The notes beneath the pieces were generated by a model that saw only the letters and a list, made by a program, of their open reading frames with translations, ran no database searches and was not told the origin of the DNA. A stretch of DNA of 64,000 bases, taken from positions 62,001-126,000 of the forward strand of contig NZ_JAHCLR010000008.1 of the NCBI RefSeq assembly GCF_018455725.1. The letters are read 5' to 3'. The position numbers and the translations under genes were made by a program. Within the stretch, counting starts at the first letter, position 1, and every line of letters begins with the position of its first letter. The DNA comes from Mycolicibacter acidiphilus. Its GTDB lineage: Bacteria; Actinomycetota; Actinomycetes; Mycobacteriales; Mycobacteriaceae. Positions 16,624 to 23,641 of the stretch are shown here, piece after piece.

Positions 16624-17544
16624 ATGCCGACGACCACGCTGCGGTTCCTGGCGAAGGCCACCGACATCGGTTACGGCGCGCGCATCGACGGCGGGCACGT
16701 CCTGGAATGGGTGGACAAGGCCGGTTACGCCTGCGCGTCGGAGTGGAGCGGCCGGTACTGCGTGACCGCGTTCATCGGCGACATCAAGTTCGCCCGGCCC
16801 ATCACGGTGGGCGAACTCGTCGAGATCAGCGCCCGGGTGGTGCTCACCGGGCGGACCAGCATGAACATCGTGGTCACGGTGTCCTCCGGTGATCCGCGCA
16901 CCGGGGAGTTGAGCCGGACCGCGCAGTGCCTGGCGGTGTTCATCGCCGTCGACGACGATGCGAAACCGGTGCCGGTGCCGGCCTTCGAACCGCAGACCGA
17001 CGCCGACCGCCGCCTGCAGGAGGCCGCCCGCAAGCGCGCGGGGATGCGTGCCGACATCGACGCCGCCATCGCCGCACAGCACTACGGCGACGACACCTCC
17101 GCGCCGTGCGGTGTGCTGCGGTTCCTGGCCGCCCCCACCGACGTCAACTGGGGTGGAAAAGTTCACGGCGGCAAGGTGATGCGCTGGATCGACGAGGCTG
17201 CATACCTGTGCGCGTCGCAGTGGACGCGGGAACCGGTGGTGGCCTCGCGAATCAGCGGTATCCGCTTCTACAAGCCGGTCATGATCGGCAACATGATCGA
17301 GGTGCGGGCCCGGCTGATCCACACCTCGGCGACCCGGCTGTACATCAGCGTGCACGTCAAGTCGTCGGATGTCCGCACCGGTGCGGGATACGTTGCCGCA
17401 CATGCGATGACGATCTTCGCCGCGATCGGCGACGACGGGCGGGCGGCGGCGGTACCGAAGTGGGAGCCGGTCACCGAGGAGGACCAGCGGCTGGACCGGC
17501 ACGCGCTGCAACTCGCGGAGGTGCTCAGCCGTTCCTCGGCGTGA
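16624..17544 (+). CDS. Double-hotdog acyl-CoA thioesterase
   Basis: A 306-residue protein with two tandem hotdog domains (about residues 1-125 and 155-290). Each contains an equivalent stretch: ATDIGYGARIDGGHVLEWVD and PTDVNWGGKVHGGKVMRWID, followed by aromatic and Ala-rich helices. The pattern is that of the acyl-CoA thioester hydrolase/BFIT class, which releases free acid and CoA. ATG 16624 is chosen because GGGGGAG lies directly upstream and the hotdog begins at once; the longer frame to 16549 overlaps the divergent lactonase start. The acyl specificity is unknown. Confidence 0.85.
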   Translation: MPTTTLRFLAKATDIGYGARIDGGHVLEWVDKAGYACASEWSGRYCVTAFIGDIKFARPITVGELVEISARVVLTGRTSMNIVVTVSSGDPRTGELSRTAQCLAVFIAVDDDAKPVPVPAFEPQTDADRRLQEAARKRAGMRADIDAAIAAQHYGDDTSAPCGVLRFLAAPTDVNWGGKVHGGKVMRWIDEAAYLCASQWTREPVVASRISGIRFYKPVMIGNMIEVRARLIHTSATRLYISVHVKSSDVRTGAGYVAAHAMTIFAAIGDDGRAAAVPKWEPVTEEDQRLDRHALQLAEVLSRSSA

Positions 17545-17587
17545 GGCTGTGAGGGTCGACCGAAGAGTGATCGACAATCGCACCGGA

Positions 17588-17609
17588 TGTCCGCACACTT
17601 GACCGGACA
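17588..17609. promoter_or_regulatory. Candidate operator of the TacAT-type module
   Basis: TGTCCG (17588-17593) and CGGACA (17604-17609) are perfect inverted repeats ten bases apart. They lie immediately before the AGGAGG ribosome-binding site of the antitoxin gene. RHH antitoxins of this family usually bind such repeats to repress the module. Function is inferred from position. Confidence 0.45.
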
Positions 17610-17623
17610 CAGGAGGTGGGGTC

Positions 17624-17905
17624 ATGCCGTCGACCGCTTCTGCTCGCCTGGAGTTCCGGGTCCGGCCGGAGAGTAAAACGGCGATCGACCGCGCGGCCGC
17701 CCTCGTCGATGAGACGGTTAGCGAGTTCGCCCGCGCCGCCGCCGAGGAGAAGGCCGAGCGGGTGCTCCGTGAATACGAAGCCACCACCACCGTGCCCCCT
17801 GAGTTCTTCGACGAACTGCTCGACGCCCTGGATGCCCCGCCCGTGCCGAACGTCGCTCTTGCGTCGGCGGCCCAGCGCGCTCGCGACATGGTCATGCGCG
17901 ACTGA
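17624..17905 (+). CDS. DUF1778 RHH antitoxin (TacA-type)
   Basis: A 93-residue antitoxin. Residues about 5-50 (ARLEFRVRPESKTAIDRAAA, LVDETVSEFARAAA) match the DUF1778 ribbon-helix-helix DNA-binding domain. The C-terminal tail (VPPEFFDELLDALDAPPVPN) would wrap the acetyltransferase toxin. The strong AGGAGG site at 17611-17616 sets the ATG at 17624. The toxin gene follows after five bases. It is probably autoregulatory through the inverted repeat just upstream. Confidence 0.8.
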   Translation: MPSTASARLEFRVRPESKTAIDRAAALVDETVSEFARAAAEEKAERVLREYEATTTVPPEFFDELLDALDAPPVPNVALASAAQRARDMVMRD

Positions 17906-17910
17906 TCGGA

Positions 17911-18414
17911 ATGCGCTACCGCTCCCAGCGTTTCGATCCTGACAAACACGATGTGAGCGAATTCGCGTGCGGTGAGCCGTCCCTGGACGCCTGGTTGCGT
18001 GAGCAGGCTGCCCAATCGGGTGCTCGGCGCACCGCGCGCACCTGGGTCTGGGTCGATCCGTCCGGCGCGGTGGTCGGTTACTACGCACTGGCGGCCCACA
18101 AGGTCGCACGCTCGGCTGTTCCCGGCAGGATCGGGCGGGGCGGGCCGGTGGAGATCCCGGCCGTCCTCGTCGCCCGGCTGGCGTTGTCGAACGCGTTGCA
18201 GGGGAAGGGATTAGGGGCAGTCCCGGTCGCTGGCGTGCTCGAGCGTATCGTCGAGGCCACCTGCACCGTCGGCGCACGACTGGTTGTGGTCGACGCCTTG
18301 CACGAGAACGCGACCCGCTTCTACCAGTCGCTGGGTTTTCGCCGGATTCCTGCCAGCCTGCTGCTCGTGCAGAAGATTGCGGATATCGAAGCCGCGATCA
18401 CGCCACCGGTGTGA
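17911..18414 (+). CDS. GNAT toxin (TacT/AtaT-type)
   Basis: A 167-residue Gcn5-related N-acetyltransferase of the TA type; characterised members acetylate aminoacyl-tRNA and stop translation. The N-terminus FACGEPSLDAWLREQA is the classic start of such toxins. The acetyl-CoA loop is ALQGKGLGAVPV, a variant of Q/R-x-x-G-x-G/A. The C-terminal HENATRFYQSLGFRRIP carries the conserved Tyr and the GF turn. The length is normal. It pairs with the preceding DUF1778 antitoxin. The tRNA target cannot be inferred. Confidence 0.85.
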   Translation: MRYRSQRFDPDKHDVSEFACGEPSLDAWLREQAAQSGARRTARTWVWVDPSGAVVGYYALAAHKVARSAVPGRIGRGGPVEIPAVLVARLALSNALQGKGLGAVPVAGVLERIVEATCTVGARLVVVDALHENATRFYQSLGFRRIPASLLLVQKIADIEAAITPPV

Positions 18415-18421
18415 CGGTGAG

Positions 18422-19186
18422 CTACCCGCCCGTTGCCGACAGCCACGCCGCCAGGGTCACGTCGTCGACGATCGCGTCGTCGGGGATCAGCCCACCGCCG
18501 GAGATTGCGCTGCCGAACAGTGGCACCTCGGTGATCAGCCGCGGGCGAATCCCGTCGAGGTCACCCTTCGCGGCGAGCATCGCCCGGACCAGTTGGGCGG
18601 TGGTGGCCACCTCCGGCCCGCGGATCGCCACGGTGCGGTCGCCTTCAGCGACCGCTTCGATCTCGCTGCAGACCAGGGCGGCGACCCGTTCGGCGGCGAC
18701 GCCGGCCATCAGCATCTTCGGCAGCACCGCGAGCGGACCGAAACTGGCCCGCCGCACGATCTGCGGGACCAGTTCGAACCACTGGGTGGAGTGGATGATC
18801 GTCACCGGAACCGACGCGGCCCGGTAGACGTCTTCCTGGGCGGCCTTGCCGCGGTAGTAGCCGAACCGCTTGTTGACGCGTCGGTCGGTGGCGCCGGCGA
18901 TCGAGACGCAGACGATCCGACGCACCCCGGCCCGCTCGGCGGCCCGCACGACATGGGTGGCCGTGTCGGTGAAGAACCGGACGGCCCGCTTGGCGCTCAT
19001 CGTCTCGACGTTCAGGCAGTCGACGGCCACATCGACTCCGGTGAAAGCCTTTTCGAGTCCGACGCCGGTGAGCACGTCGACGCCGGCGCTGCGGCTCGCC
19101 GCAACCACCGTGTGGCCGGCGGACTCCAGGTCCCGCGTGATCATGCGGCCGATGGTTCCGGTGGCTCCGAGCACGGCGATCTTCAC
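18422..19186 (-). CDS. NmrA/atypical SDR NAD(P)-binding protein
   Basis: A 254-residue Rossmann-fold protein. The glycine motif AVLGATGTIGRMITRDL is at the N-terminus and a VCVSIAGATDRRVNKRFGYY segment lies near residue 110. This is the pattern of NmrA-like or atypical short-chain dehydrogenases that bind NAD(P) as sensors or reductases. GTG 19184-19186 begins the protein directly at the first Rossmann strand. It converges on the GNAT toxin gene with an eight-base gap. Its function is unknown. Confidence 0.75.
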   Translation of the reverse strand: MKIAVLGATGTIGRMITRDLESAGHTVVAASRSAGVDVLTGVGLEKAFTGVDVAVDCLNVETMSAKRAVRFFTDTATHVVRAAERAGVRRIVCVSIAGATDRRVNKRFGYYRGKAAQEDVYRAASVPVTIIHSTQWFELVPQIVRRASFGPLAVLPKMLMAGVAAERVAALVCSEIEAVAEGDRTVAIRGPEVATTAQLVRAMLAAKGDLDGIRPRLITEVPLFGSAISGGGLIPDDAIVDDVTLAAWLSATGG

Positions 19187-19228
19187 GAAAACGACTATAG
19201 GACGGGCGGTCTGGCAGGATCGGCCGCT

Positions 19229-19429
19229 GTGCTGCTGCTGTACGGCGGCGGACTGACGGCGGTGCTCGTCGTCGCCCTGAGTCAGCGTCGACGGGCGACC
19301 CTGGTCGCGCTGCCGGTGGTCCTGATCGTCACGCTGGCGGTGAACCCGGGCTGGCTGGTGACGCCCCGCACGTGGTTCACGCTGCACCGGCCGCTGCTGG
19401 ACCGGGCGCTGCGCGACACAGGGCTCTGA
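19229..19429 (+). CDS. Small putative membrane protein
   Basis: An open frame of 66 residues beginning at GTG 19229 (VLLLYGGGLTAVLVVALSQR). It has two hydrophobic segments separated by a basic turn (QRRRATLVALPVVLIVTLAV) and ends with a polar tail, TGL. It lies divergently from the NmrA-like gene and just before the TetR gene. It may be a genuine small membrane protein or the remnant of a longer one. No family is recognised. Confidence 0.4.
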   Translation: MLLLYGGGLTAVLVVALSQRRRATLVALPVVLIVTLAVNPGWLVTPRTWFTLHRPLLDRALRDTGL

Positions 19430-19476
19430 ATCTCGGAGCCGGGCAAAACCGGGCGCTGTGACCCGCATCACGCTAG

Positions 19477-19493
19477 AATGACCAGTGGTCATT
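19477..19493. promoter_or_regulatory. Perfect TetR-type operator before tetR-R2lox
   Basis: AATGACCA-G-TGGTCATT is a perfect 17-base palindrome, 20 bases upstream of the TetR start. A TAGAAT -10-like box (19474-19479) overlaps its left edge, so a bound dimer would block transcription. It most likely serves the TetR protein encoded directly downstream. Confidence 0.65.
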
Positions 19494-19512
19494 TCAGCGA
19501 GGAGGTGGTCGG

Positions 19513-20196
19513 ATGCCGACAGTCACCTGGGCGCGGGTCGACCCGGCGCGGCGGGCGGCGGTGCTGGCGGCCGCCGAGGCCGAATTCGGGGCGCACGGCT
19601 TCTCCGGCGGCAGCCTGAACGTGATCGCCCGGCGCGCGAAAGTCGCCAAGGGCAGCCTGTTCCAGTACTTCGCCGACAAACGCGACCTGTACGCCTACAT
19701 CGCCGACGTCGCCGGTCAGCGGGTCCGCGCCCACATGGAGGGCCGGATCGTCGACCTCGACCCGACCCGGCCGTTCTTCGCGTTCCTCACCGACATCCTC
19801 GACGTCTGGGTGGCCTATTTCGCCGAGCATCCCCGGGACCGGTCCCTGCACGCCGCAGCCAGCCTCGAGGTCGACACCGATGCGCGGATCAGCGTGCGCG
19901 GCGTCATCCACCGGCACTACCTGGAGGTGCTGCGCCCCCTGGTCCGCGACGCGCAGGTCCGCGGTGACCTGCGTGCCGACGCCGACGTCGACGCGCTGCT
20001 GTCGCTGCTGCTGCTGATCCTGCCGCACCTGGCGCTGGCACCCTACCTGCGCGGCATCGACCCCATCCTGGGCCTGGACGAACCGACCCCGGAACAGCCC
20101 GCCCTGGCGGTGCGACGGCTGGTCGCCGTCCTGCAAGCGGCTTTCGGCGGCGAAACAGCCCGCCGCCGTGACGATTCCAAGGAGGTAACCGCATGA
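19513..20196 (+). CDS. TetR-family regulator (Rv0232-like)
   Basis: A 227-residue TetR-type repressor. The N-terminal helix-turn-helix is [20 protein letters not shown], then [20 protein letters not shown]. The all-helical ligand domain follows, rich in Leu near its end. The ATG at 19513 has GAGGAGG ahead of it. Its TGA overlaps the R2lox ATG (20193-20196), so regulator and oxidase are made together. The perfect palindrome at 19477-19493 is its likely operator. From memory, Rv0232-Rv0233 have the same arrangement. The inducing ligand is unknown but may be lipid-like, as R2lox copurifies with a fatty acid. Confidence 0.88.
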   Translation: MPTVTWARVDPARRAAVLAAAEAEFGAHGFSGGSLNVIARRAKVAKGSLFQYFADKRDLYAYIADVAGQRVRAHMEGRIVDLDPTRPFFAFLTDILDVWVAYFAEHPRDRSLHAAASLEVDTDARISVRGVIHRHYLEVLRPLVRDAQVRGDLRADADVDALLSLLLLILPHLALAPYLRGIDPILGLDEPTPEQPALAVRRLVAVLQAAFGGETARRRDDSKEVTA

Positions 20197-21137
20197 CCCG
20201 CACCCACTTCGACTCCCTGACCGCCGGCGGCCTGAACTGGAACAGCCTGCCGCTCAAGCTGTTCGCCGGTGGCAACGCGAAATTCTGGGATCCCGCCGGC
20301 CTCGACTTCTCCCGCGACCGGGCTGACCTCGATGCGCTGTCCGACCGGGACCGGGAGATGGCGACCCGGCTGTGCGCCCAGTTCATCGCCGGCGAGGAGT
20401 CGGTCACCCAGGACATCCAGCCGTTCATGGCCGCGATGCGCGCCGAGGGCCGGCTCGGTGACGAGATGTACCTGACCCAGTTCGCGTTCGAGGAGGCCAA
20501 GCACACCCAGGCGTTCCGGCTGTGGCTCGACGCCGTCGGGCTCACCGAGGACCTGCACTGCTTCCTCGACGACCTGCCGTCGTACCGGGCGATCTTCTAC
20601 GAGAAACTGCCGGAAGCCCTCGACGCGCTGCTGACGGACCCGTCTCCGGCGGCGCAGATCCGGGCGTCGGTGACCTATAACCACATCGTCGAGGGCATGC
20701 TGGCACTGACCGGCTACTACGCCTGGAACAAGATCTGCGTCGAGCGTCAGATCCTGCCCGGCATGCAGCAACTCGTCCGGCACATCGGCGACGACGAGCG
20801 CCGGCACATGGCCTGGGGCACGTTCACCTGCCGGCGTCACGTCGCCGCCGACGACGCCAACTGGGACGTGTTCGAGGCGAAGATGAACGAACTGCTGCCG
20901 CTGGCGCTGGGCGTCACCCAGGACGGGTTCGCCCTCTACGACGACGGCGACATCCCGTTCGGTCTGTCGGTGGACGAGTTCGTCGCCTACTCCGCCGACA
21001 AGGGCATGCGCCGGTTCGGCACGATCAGCAGCGCCCGCGGTCGCCCGGTCGGCGAGATCGACGTCGACTACACCCCGCTGCACCTGGAGGACACCTTCGC
21101 CGACGAGGACGCGCAGGTGCTGGCCGCCTCGGCGTAG
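20193..21137 (+). CDS. R2-like ligand-binding oxidase (Rv0233-like)
   Basis: A 314-residue ferritin-like Mn/Fe oxidase, often misnamed NrdB. All six metal ligands of the family are at canonical positions: Glu 68, Glu 101, His 104, Glu 167, Glu 202 and His 205. Val 71 and Tyr 162, which form the known ether crosslink, are also present. Ribonucleotide reductase R2 lacks that crosslink pair, so this is R2lox. The physiological reaction is not settled; the protein binds a long-chain acid and could oxidise hydrocarbons. It is coupled to the TetR gene by ATGA and ends before a 61-base palindrome that separates it from gabD1. Confidence 0.92.
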   Translation: MTRTHFDSLTAGGLNWNSLPLKLFAGGNAKFWDPAGLDFSRDRADLDALSDRDREMATRLCAQFIAGEESVTQDIQPFMAAMRAEGRLGDEMYLTQFAFEEAKHTQAFRLWLDAVGLTEDLHCFLDDLPSYRAIFYEKLPEALDALLTDPSPAAQIRASVTYNHIVEGMLALTGYYAWNKICVERQILPGMQQLVRHIGDDERRHMAWGTFTCRRHVAADDANWDVFEAKMNELLPLALGVTQDGFALYDDGDIPFGLSVDEFVAYSADKGMRRFGTISSARGRPVGEIDVDYTPLHLEDTFADEDAQVLAASA

Positions 21138-21169
21138 TCGCCCGGCGAGTTCGAGTTCGAGTACGCCAT

Positions 21170-21230
21170 GTTGAGTGTGCGCTGACGGCGGTGAAACGGC
21201 GTTGATCCCCGCCGTCAGCGCACACTCAAC
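21170..21230. repeat. Perfect 22-base inverted repeat between convergent genes
   Basis: The arm 21170-21191 starts GTTGAGTGTGCGCTGACG. It is an exact reverse complement of 21209-21230, with a 17-base loop. It fills the gap between the R2lox and gabD1 stops, so it can act as a bidirectional terminator although there is no U-tract. The core GTGTGCGCTGACGGCGG has the look of a dispersed mycobacterial intergenic palindrome. Confidence 0.75.
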
Positions 21231-21238
21231 GGGATCCG

Positions 21239-22633
21239 CTACGCCACCCACACCGTCTTGAGGTTGCAGAACTCGCGGATGCCGGCCCCGGCCAGTTCCC
21301 GGCCGTACCCGGAGCGCTTGATCCCCCCGAACGGCAGTTCCGGGTGCGAGGTCGTCATCCCGTTGATGTAGACCTGCCCGGCCTCGATGCCGTCGACGAA
21401 CCGGCTGATCTCACCCTCGTCGCGGGTCCAGGCGTTGGACCCGAGGCCGAACGGGGTGGCGTTGGCGATCTCGATGGCCTCGTCGATGTCGGCGGCGCGA
21501 TACACCGCCGCCACCGGCCCGAACACCTCCTCGGTGTAGATCGCCATGTCGCGGGTGATGTCGGTGAGCACCGTCGGCGGGTAGAACCAGCCCGGCCCGT
21601 CGAGTCGTCCACCGCCGCACCGGATCACCGCACCGGCGGCGACGGCCGCATCGACCAGCTGTTCCACCTCGGCCCGGCCGGACTCGGTGGCCAGCGGCCC
21701 GATGTCGACGCCAGGATCGGTCGGATCGCCGACGGTCAGCGCCGCCATCTTCGCGGTGAACGCGGCGACGAACTCGTCGTAGACGTCGGTGTGCACGATG
21801 AAACGCTTTGCGGCAATGCAGGATTGGCCGTTGTTCTGCACCCGGGCGGTGACCGCGACGGCGGCGGCGGCGGCCACGTCCGCCGACGGCATCACGATGA
21901 ACGGGTCGCTGCCGCCGAGTTCGAGCACGGTGTGCTTGATCTCGTCGCCGCAGATCGCGGCCACCGAACGCCCGGCCGGCTCACTGCCGGTCAGCGTCGC
22001 CGCGGCCACCCGCGGATCGCGCAGCACCCGTTCGACCGCGCCGGAACCGATCAGCAGGGTCTGGAAGCAGCCGTCCGGGAAGCCGCCGCGGGCCAGCACA
22101 TCCGACAGGTACAGCGCGGTCTGCGGCACGTTGGAGGCGTGCTTGAGCAGGCCGACGTTGCCGGCCATCAGTGCCGCGGAGGCGAACCGCACCGCCTGCC
22201 AGAGCGGGAAGTTCCACGGCATCACCGCCAGCACCACCCCGATCGGCTGGTAGCGGGCGAACGCCCGGGACGCGCCGACGGTGGCCGCGTCCGCCGGCTG
22301 GTCGGCCAGCAGCGTCTCGGCGTGGTCGGCGTAATAACGGAAACCCTTGACGCACTTGAGTGCCTCGGCCTTCGCCGACGCCAGCGTCTTGCCCATCTCC
22401 AGCGTCATCAGTGCCGCCACCTCGTCGGCCTCGGCCTCCAGCAGGTCCGCGGTGGCGTGCATCCAGGTGGCACGCTGCGCGAACGAGGTGTGCCGGTAGT
22501 CGGCGAACCGGGCCGCCGCCGTCGCGATCGCCGCGTCGACCTCGGCGTCGGTGGCCGCGGTGAAGGTCTTGACCGTCTCTCCGGTGGCCGGGTTGATCGT
22601 GGCTATCGGTGTCTTCGGGGTCGGCGTGGGCAC
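21239..22633 (-). CDS. gabD1: Succinate-semialdehyde dehydrogenase GabD1
   Basis: A 464-residue aldehyde dehydrogenase that converts succinic semialdehyde to succinate, probably with NADP+. It contains PWNFPLWQAVRFA, the catalytic Glu in TVLELGGSDPFIVM and the catalytic Cys in NNGQSCIAAKRFIV. The C-terminal ELPFGGIKRSGYGRELA is typical of SSADH. GTG 22631-22633 is chosen because AGGAGG precedes it and the protein starts INPATGE-like within 15 residues. From memory, Rv0234c (gabD1) sits next to Rv0233. It supplies succinate to the TCA cycle bypass known in mycobacteria. It is separated from R2lox by the 61-base palindrome. Confidence 0.88.
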   Translation of the reverse strand: MPTPTPKTPIATINPATGETVKTFTAATDAEVDAAIATAAARFADYRHTSFAQRATWMHATADLLEAEADEVAALMTLEMGKTLASAKAEALKCVKGFRYYADHAETLLADQPADAATVGASRAFARYQPIGVVLAVMPWNFPLWQAVRFASAALMAGNVGLLKHASNVPQTALYLSDVLARGGFPDGCFQTLLIGSGAVERVLRDPRVAAATLTGSEPAGRSVAAICGDEIKHTVLELGGSDPFIVMPSADVAAAAAVAVTARVQNNGQSCIAAKRFIVHTDVYDEFVAAFTAKMAALTVGDPTDPGVDIGPLATESGRAEVEQLVDAAVAAGAVIRCGGGRLDGPGWFYPPTVLTDITRDMAIYTEEVFGPVAAVYRAADIDEAIEIANATPFGLGSNAWTRDEGEISRFVDGIEAGQVYINGMTTSHPELPFGGIKRSGYGRELAGAGIREFCNLKTVWVA

Positions 22634-22729
22634 GCGATCCTCCTGTAGATGCTCGTCGGTCCGGTGGAATGGTCTCCAGCGTAGGCTCGCCACGAAACAC
22701 TGCCAGCACGTCGACACGGGAGTCACCGG

Positions 22730-23641
22730 ATGCGTTTCAACCCCCCGCCCAACTGGCCGCCGGTGCCACCAGGCTGGGTTCCCGACGCGGGTTGGAGCCC
22801 GGACCCGGCGTGGCCGCCGCCGCCCGACGGGTGGCAGCTGTGGGTCGACGACGGAGCCCCGCCGCTGGAATACCCGGTGTACGGGGAACCGTGGCCGGCG
22901 CCGCCGGCAAAATCGCGGAAGGCGCTGTGGATCTCACTGGCCGCGGTCGCCGTCGTGATCGCCATCGCCGTCGGCGGCGGTTTCCTGGTGTCCTACAACG
23001 CCCGGATCGCCGACCTGCACTCCCGTAAACGCGCCATCACGACCCTGACCTCGGAGATGCTGCTGGATCGGTCGGCGTTCCCGGACTCGTCGGAAGGCAA
23101 GGCCAAGTGGATCAGTGGGGTCAACAACTCCACGAGCCGTGAGCCGGAGGTGCCCGGCATCACCTTCGATCCGCCGGAGTGCGGCAGCATCTTCGGCACC
23201 AAGGGCGCCACCCAGACCGGGGCGGCGACGCTGACCCGACGACAGTCCGCCGGGGTGGGATCGCTGCGGGTGGGGTTGATGATCACCCCGGAGCGGCGGG
23301 ACCTGAAGGGCTACCTGCAGAAATGCCAGTCCTACACCCAGAGCATCGAGTTGGCGGGCCACGCCCTCACCACCGAACTCCAGTTGAAGCCGCTGGACAT
23401 CGCCGGGGTGCCGCCGTGGGCGGTCGGGGCCGTGATGTCGAGTTCCCCGAAACATCGCATGCTGGCGCCGGTGTCGATGACGTCGGCGACGGTCGCCGGC
23501 TACTACCGCGGTGTGCTGGTCACGGTCAGCAACAGCCTGATCCAGCGCGGCACCGGCAAGGACGACGTCGACTCCGCCACCGCCGAGGAGCTGGCGAAGC
23601 TGTTCAACGAGCAGATTCAGAAGCTGGAGGCGGCGCCGTAA
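22730..23641 (+). CDS. Proline-rich single-pass membrane protein
   Basis: A 303-residue protein. Residues 1-60 are cytoplasmic and rich in Pro and Trp in a repeated P-x-W-P pattern (NWPPVPPGWVPDAGWSPDPA), like DUF2510-type modules. One membrane helix follows (ISLAAVAVVIAIAVGGGFLV). The remaining about 215 residues are extracytoplasmic with two Cys (PPECGSIFG and LQKCQSY) that could form a disulfide. The outer domain resembles mycobacterial sensor or DUF5642-like domains, but this is uncertain. In M. tuberculosis, as I recall, Rv0235c lies here instead. The last 38 bases overlap the aftD gene on the other strand. Confidence 0.75.
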   Translation: MRFNPPPNWPPVPPGWVPDAGWSPDPAWPPPPDGWQLWVDDGAPPLEYPVYGEPWPAPPAKSRKALWISLAAVAVVIAIAVGGGFLVSYNARIADLHSRKRAITTLTSEMLLDRSAFPDSSEGKAKWISGVNNSTSREPEVPGITFDPPECGSIFGTKGATQTGAATLTRRQSAGVGSLRVGLMITPERRDLKGYLQKCQSYTQSIELAGHALTTELQLKPLDIAGVPPWAVGAVMSSSPKHRMLAPVSMTSATVAGYYRGVLVTVSNSLIQRGTGKDDVDSATAEELAKLFNEQIQKLEAAP

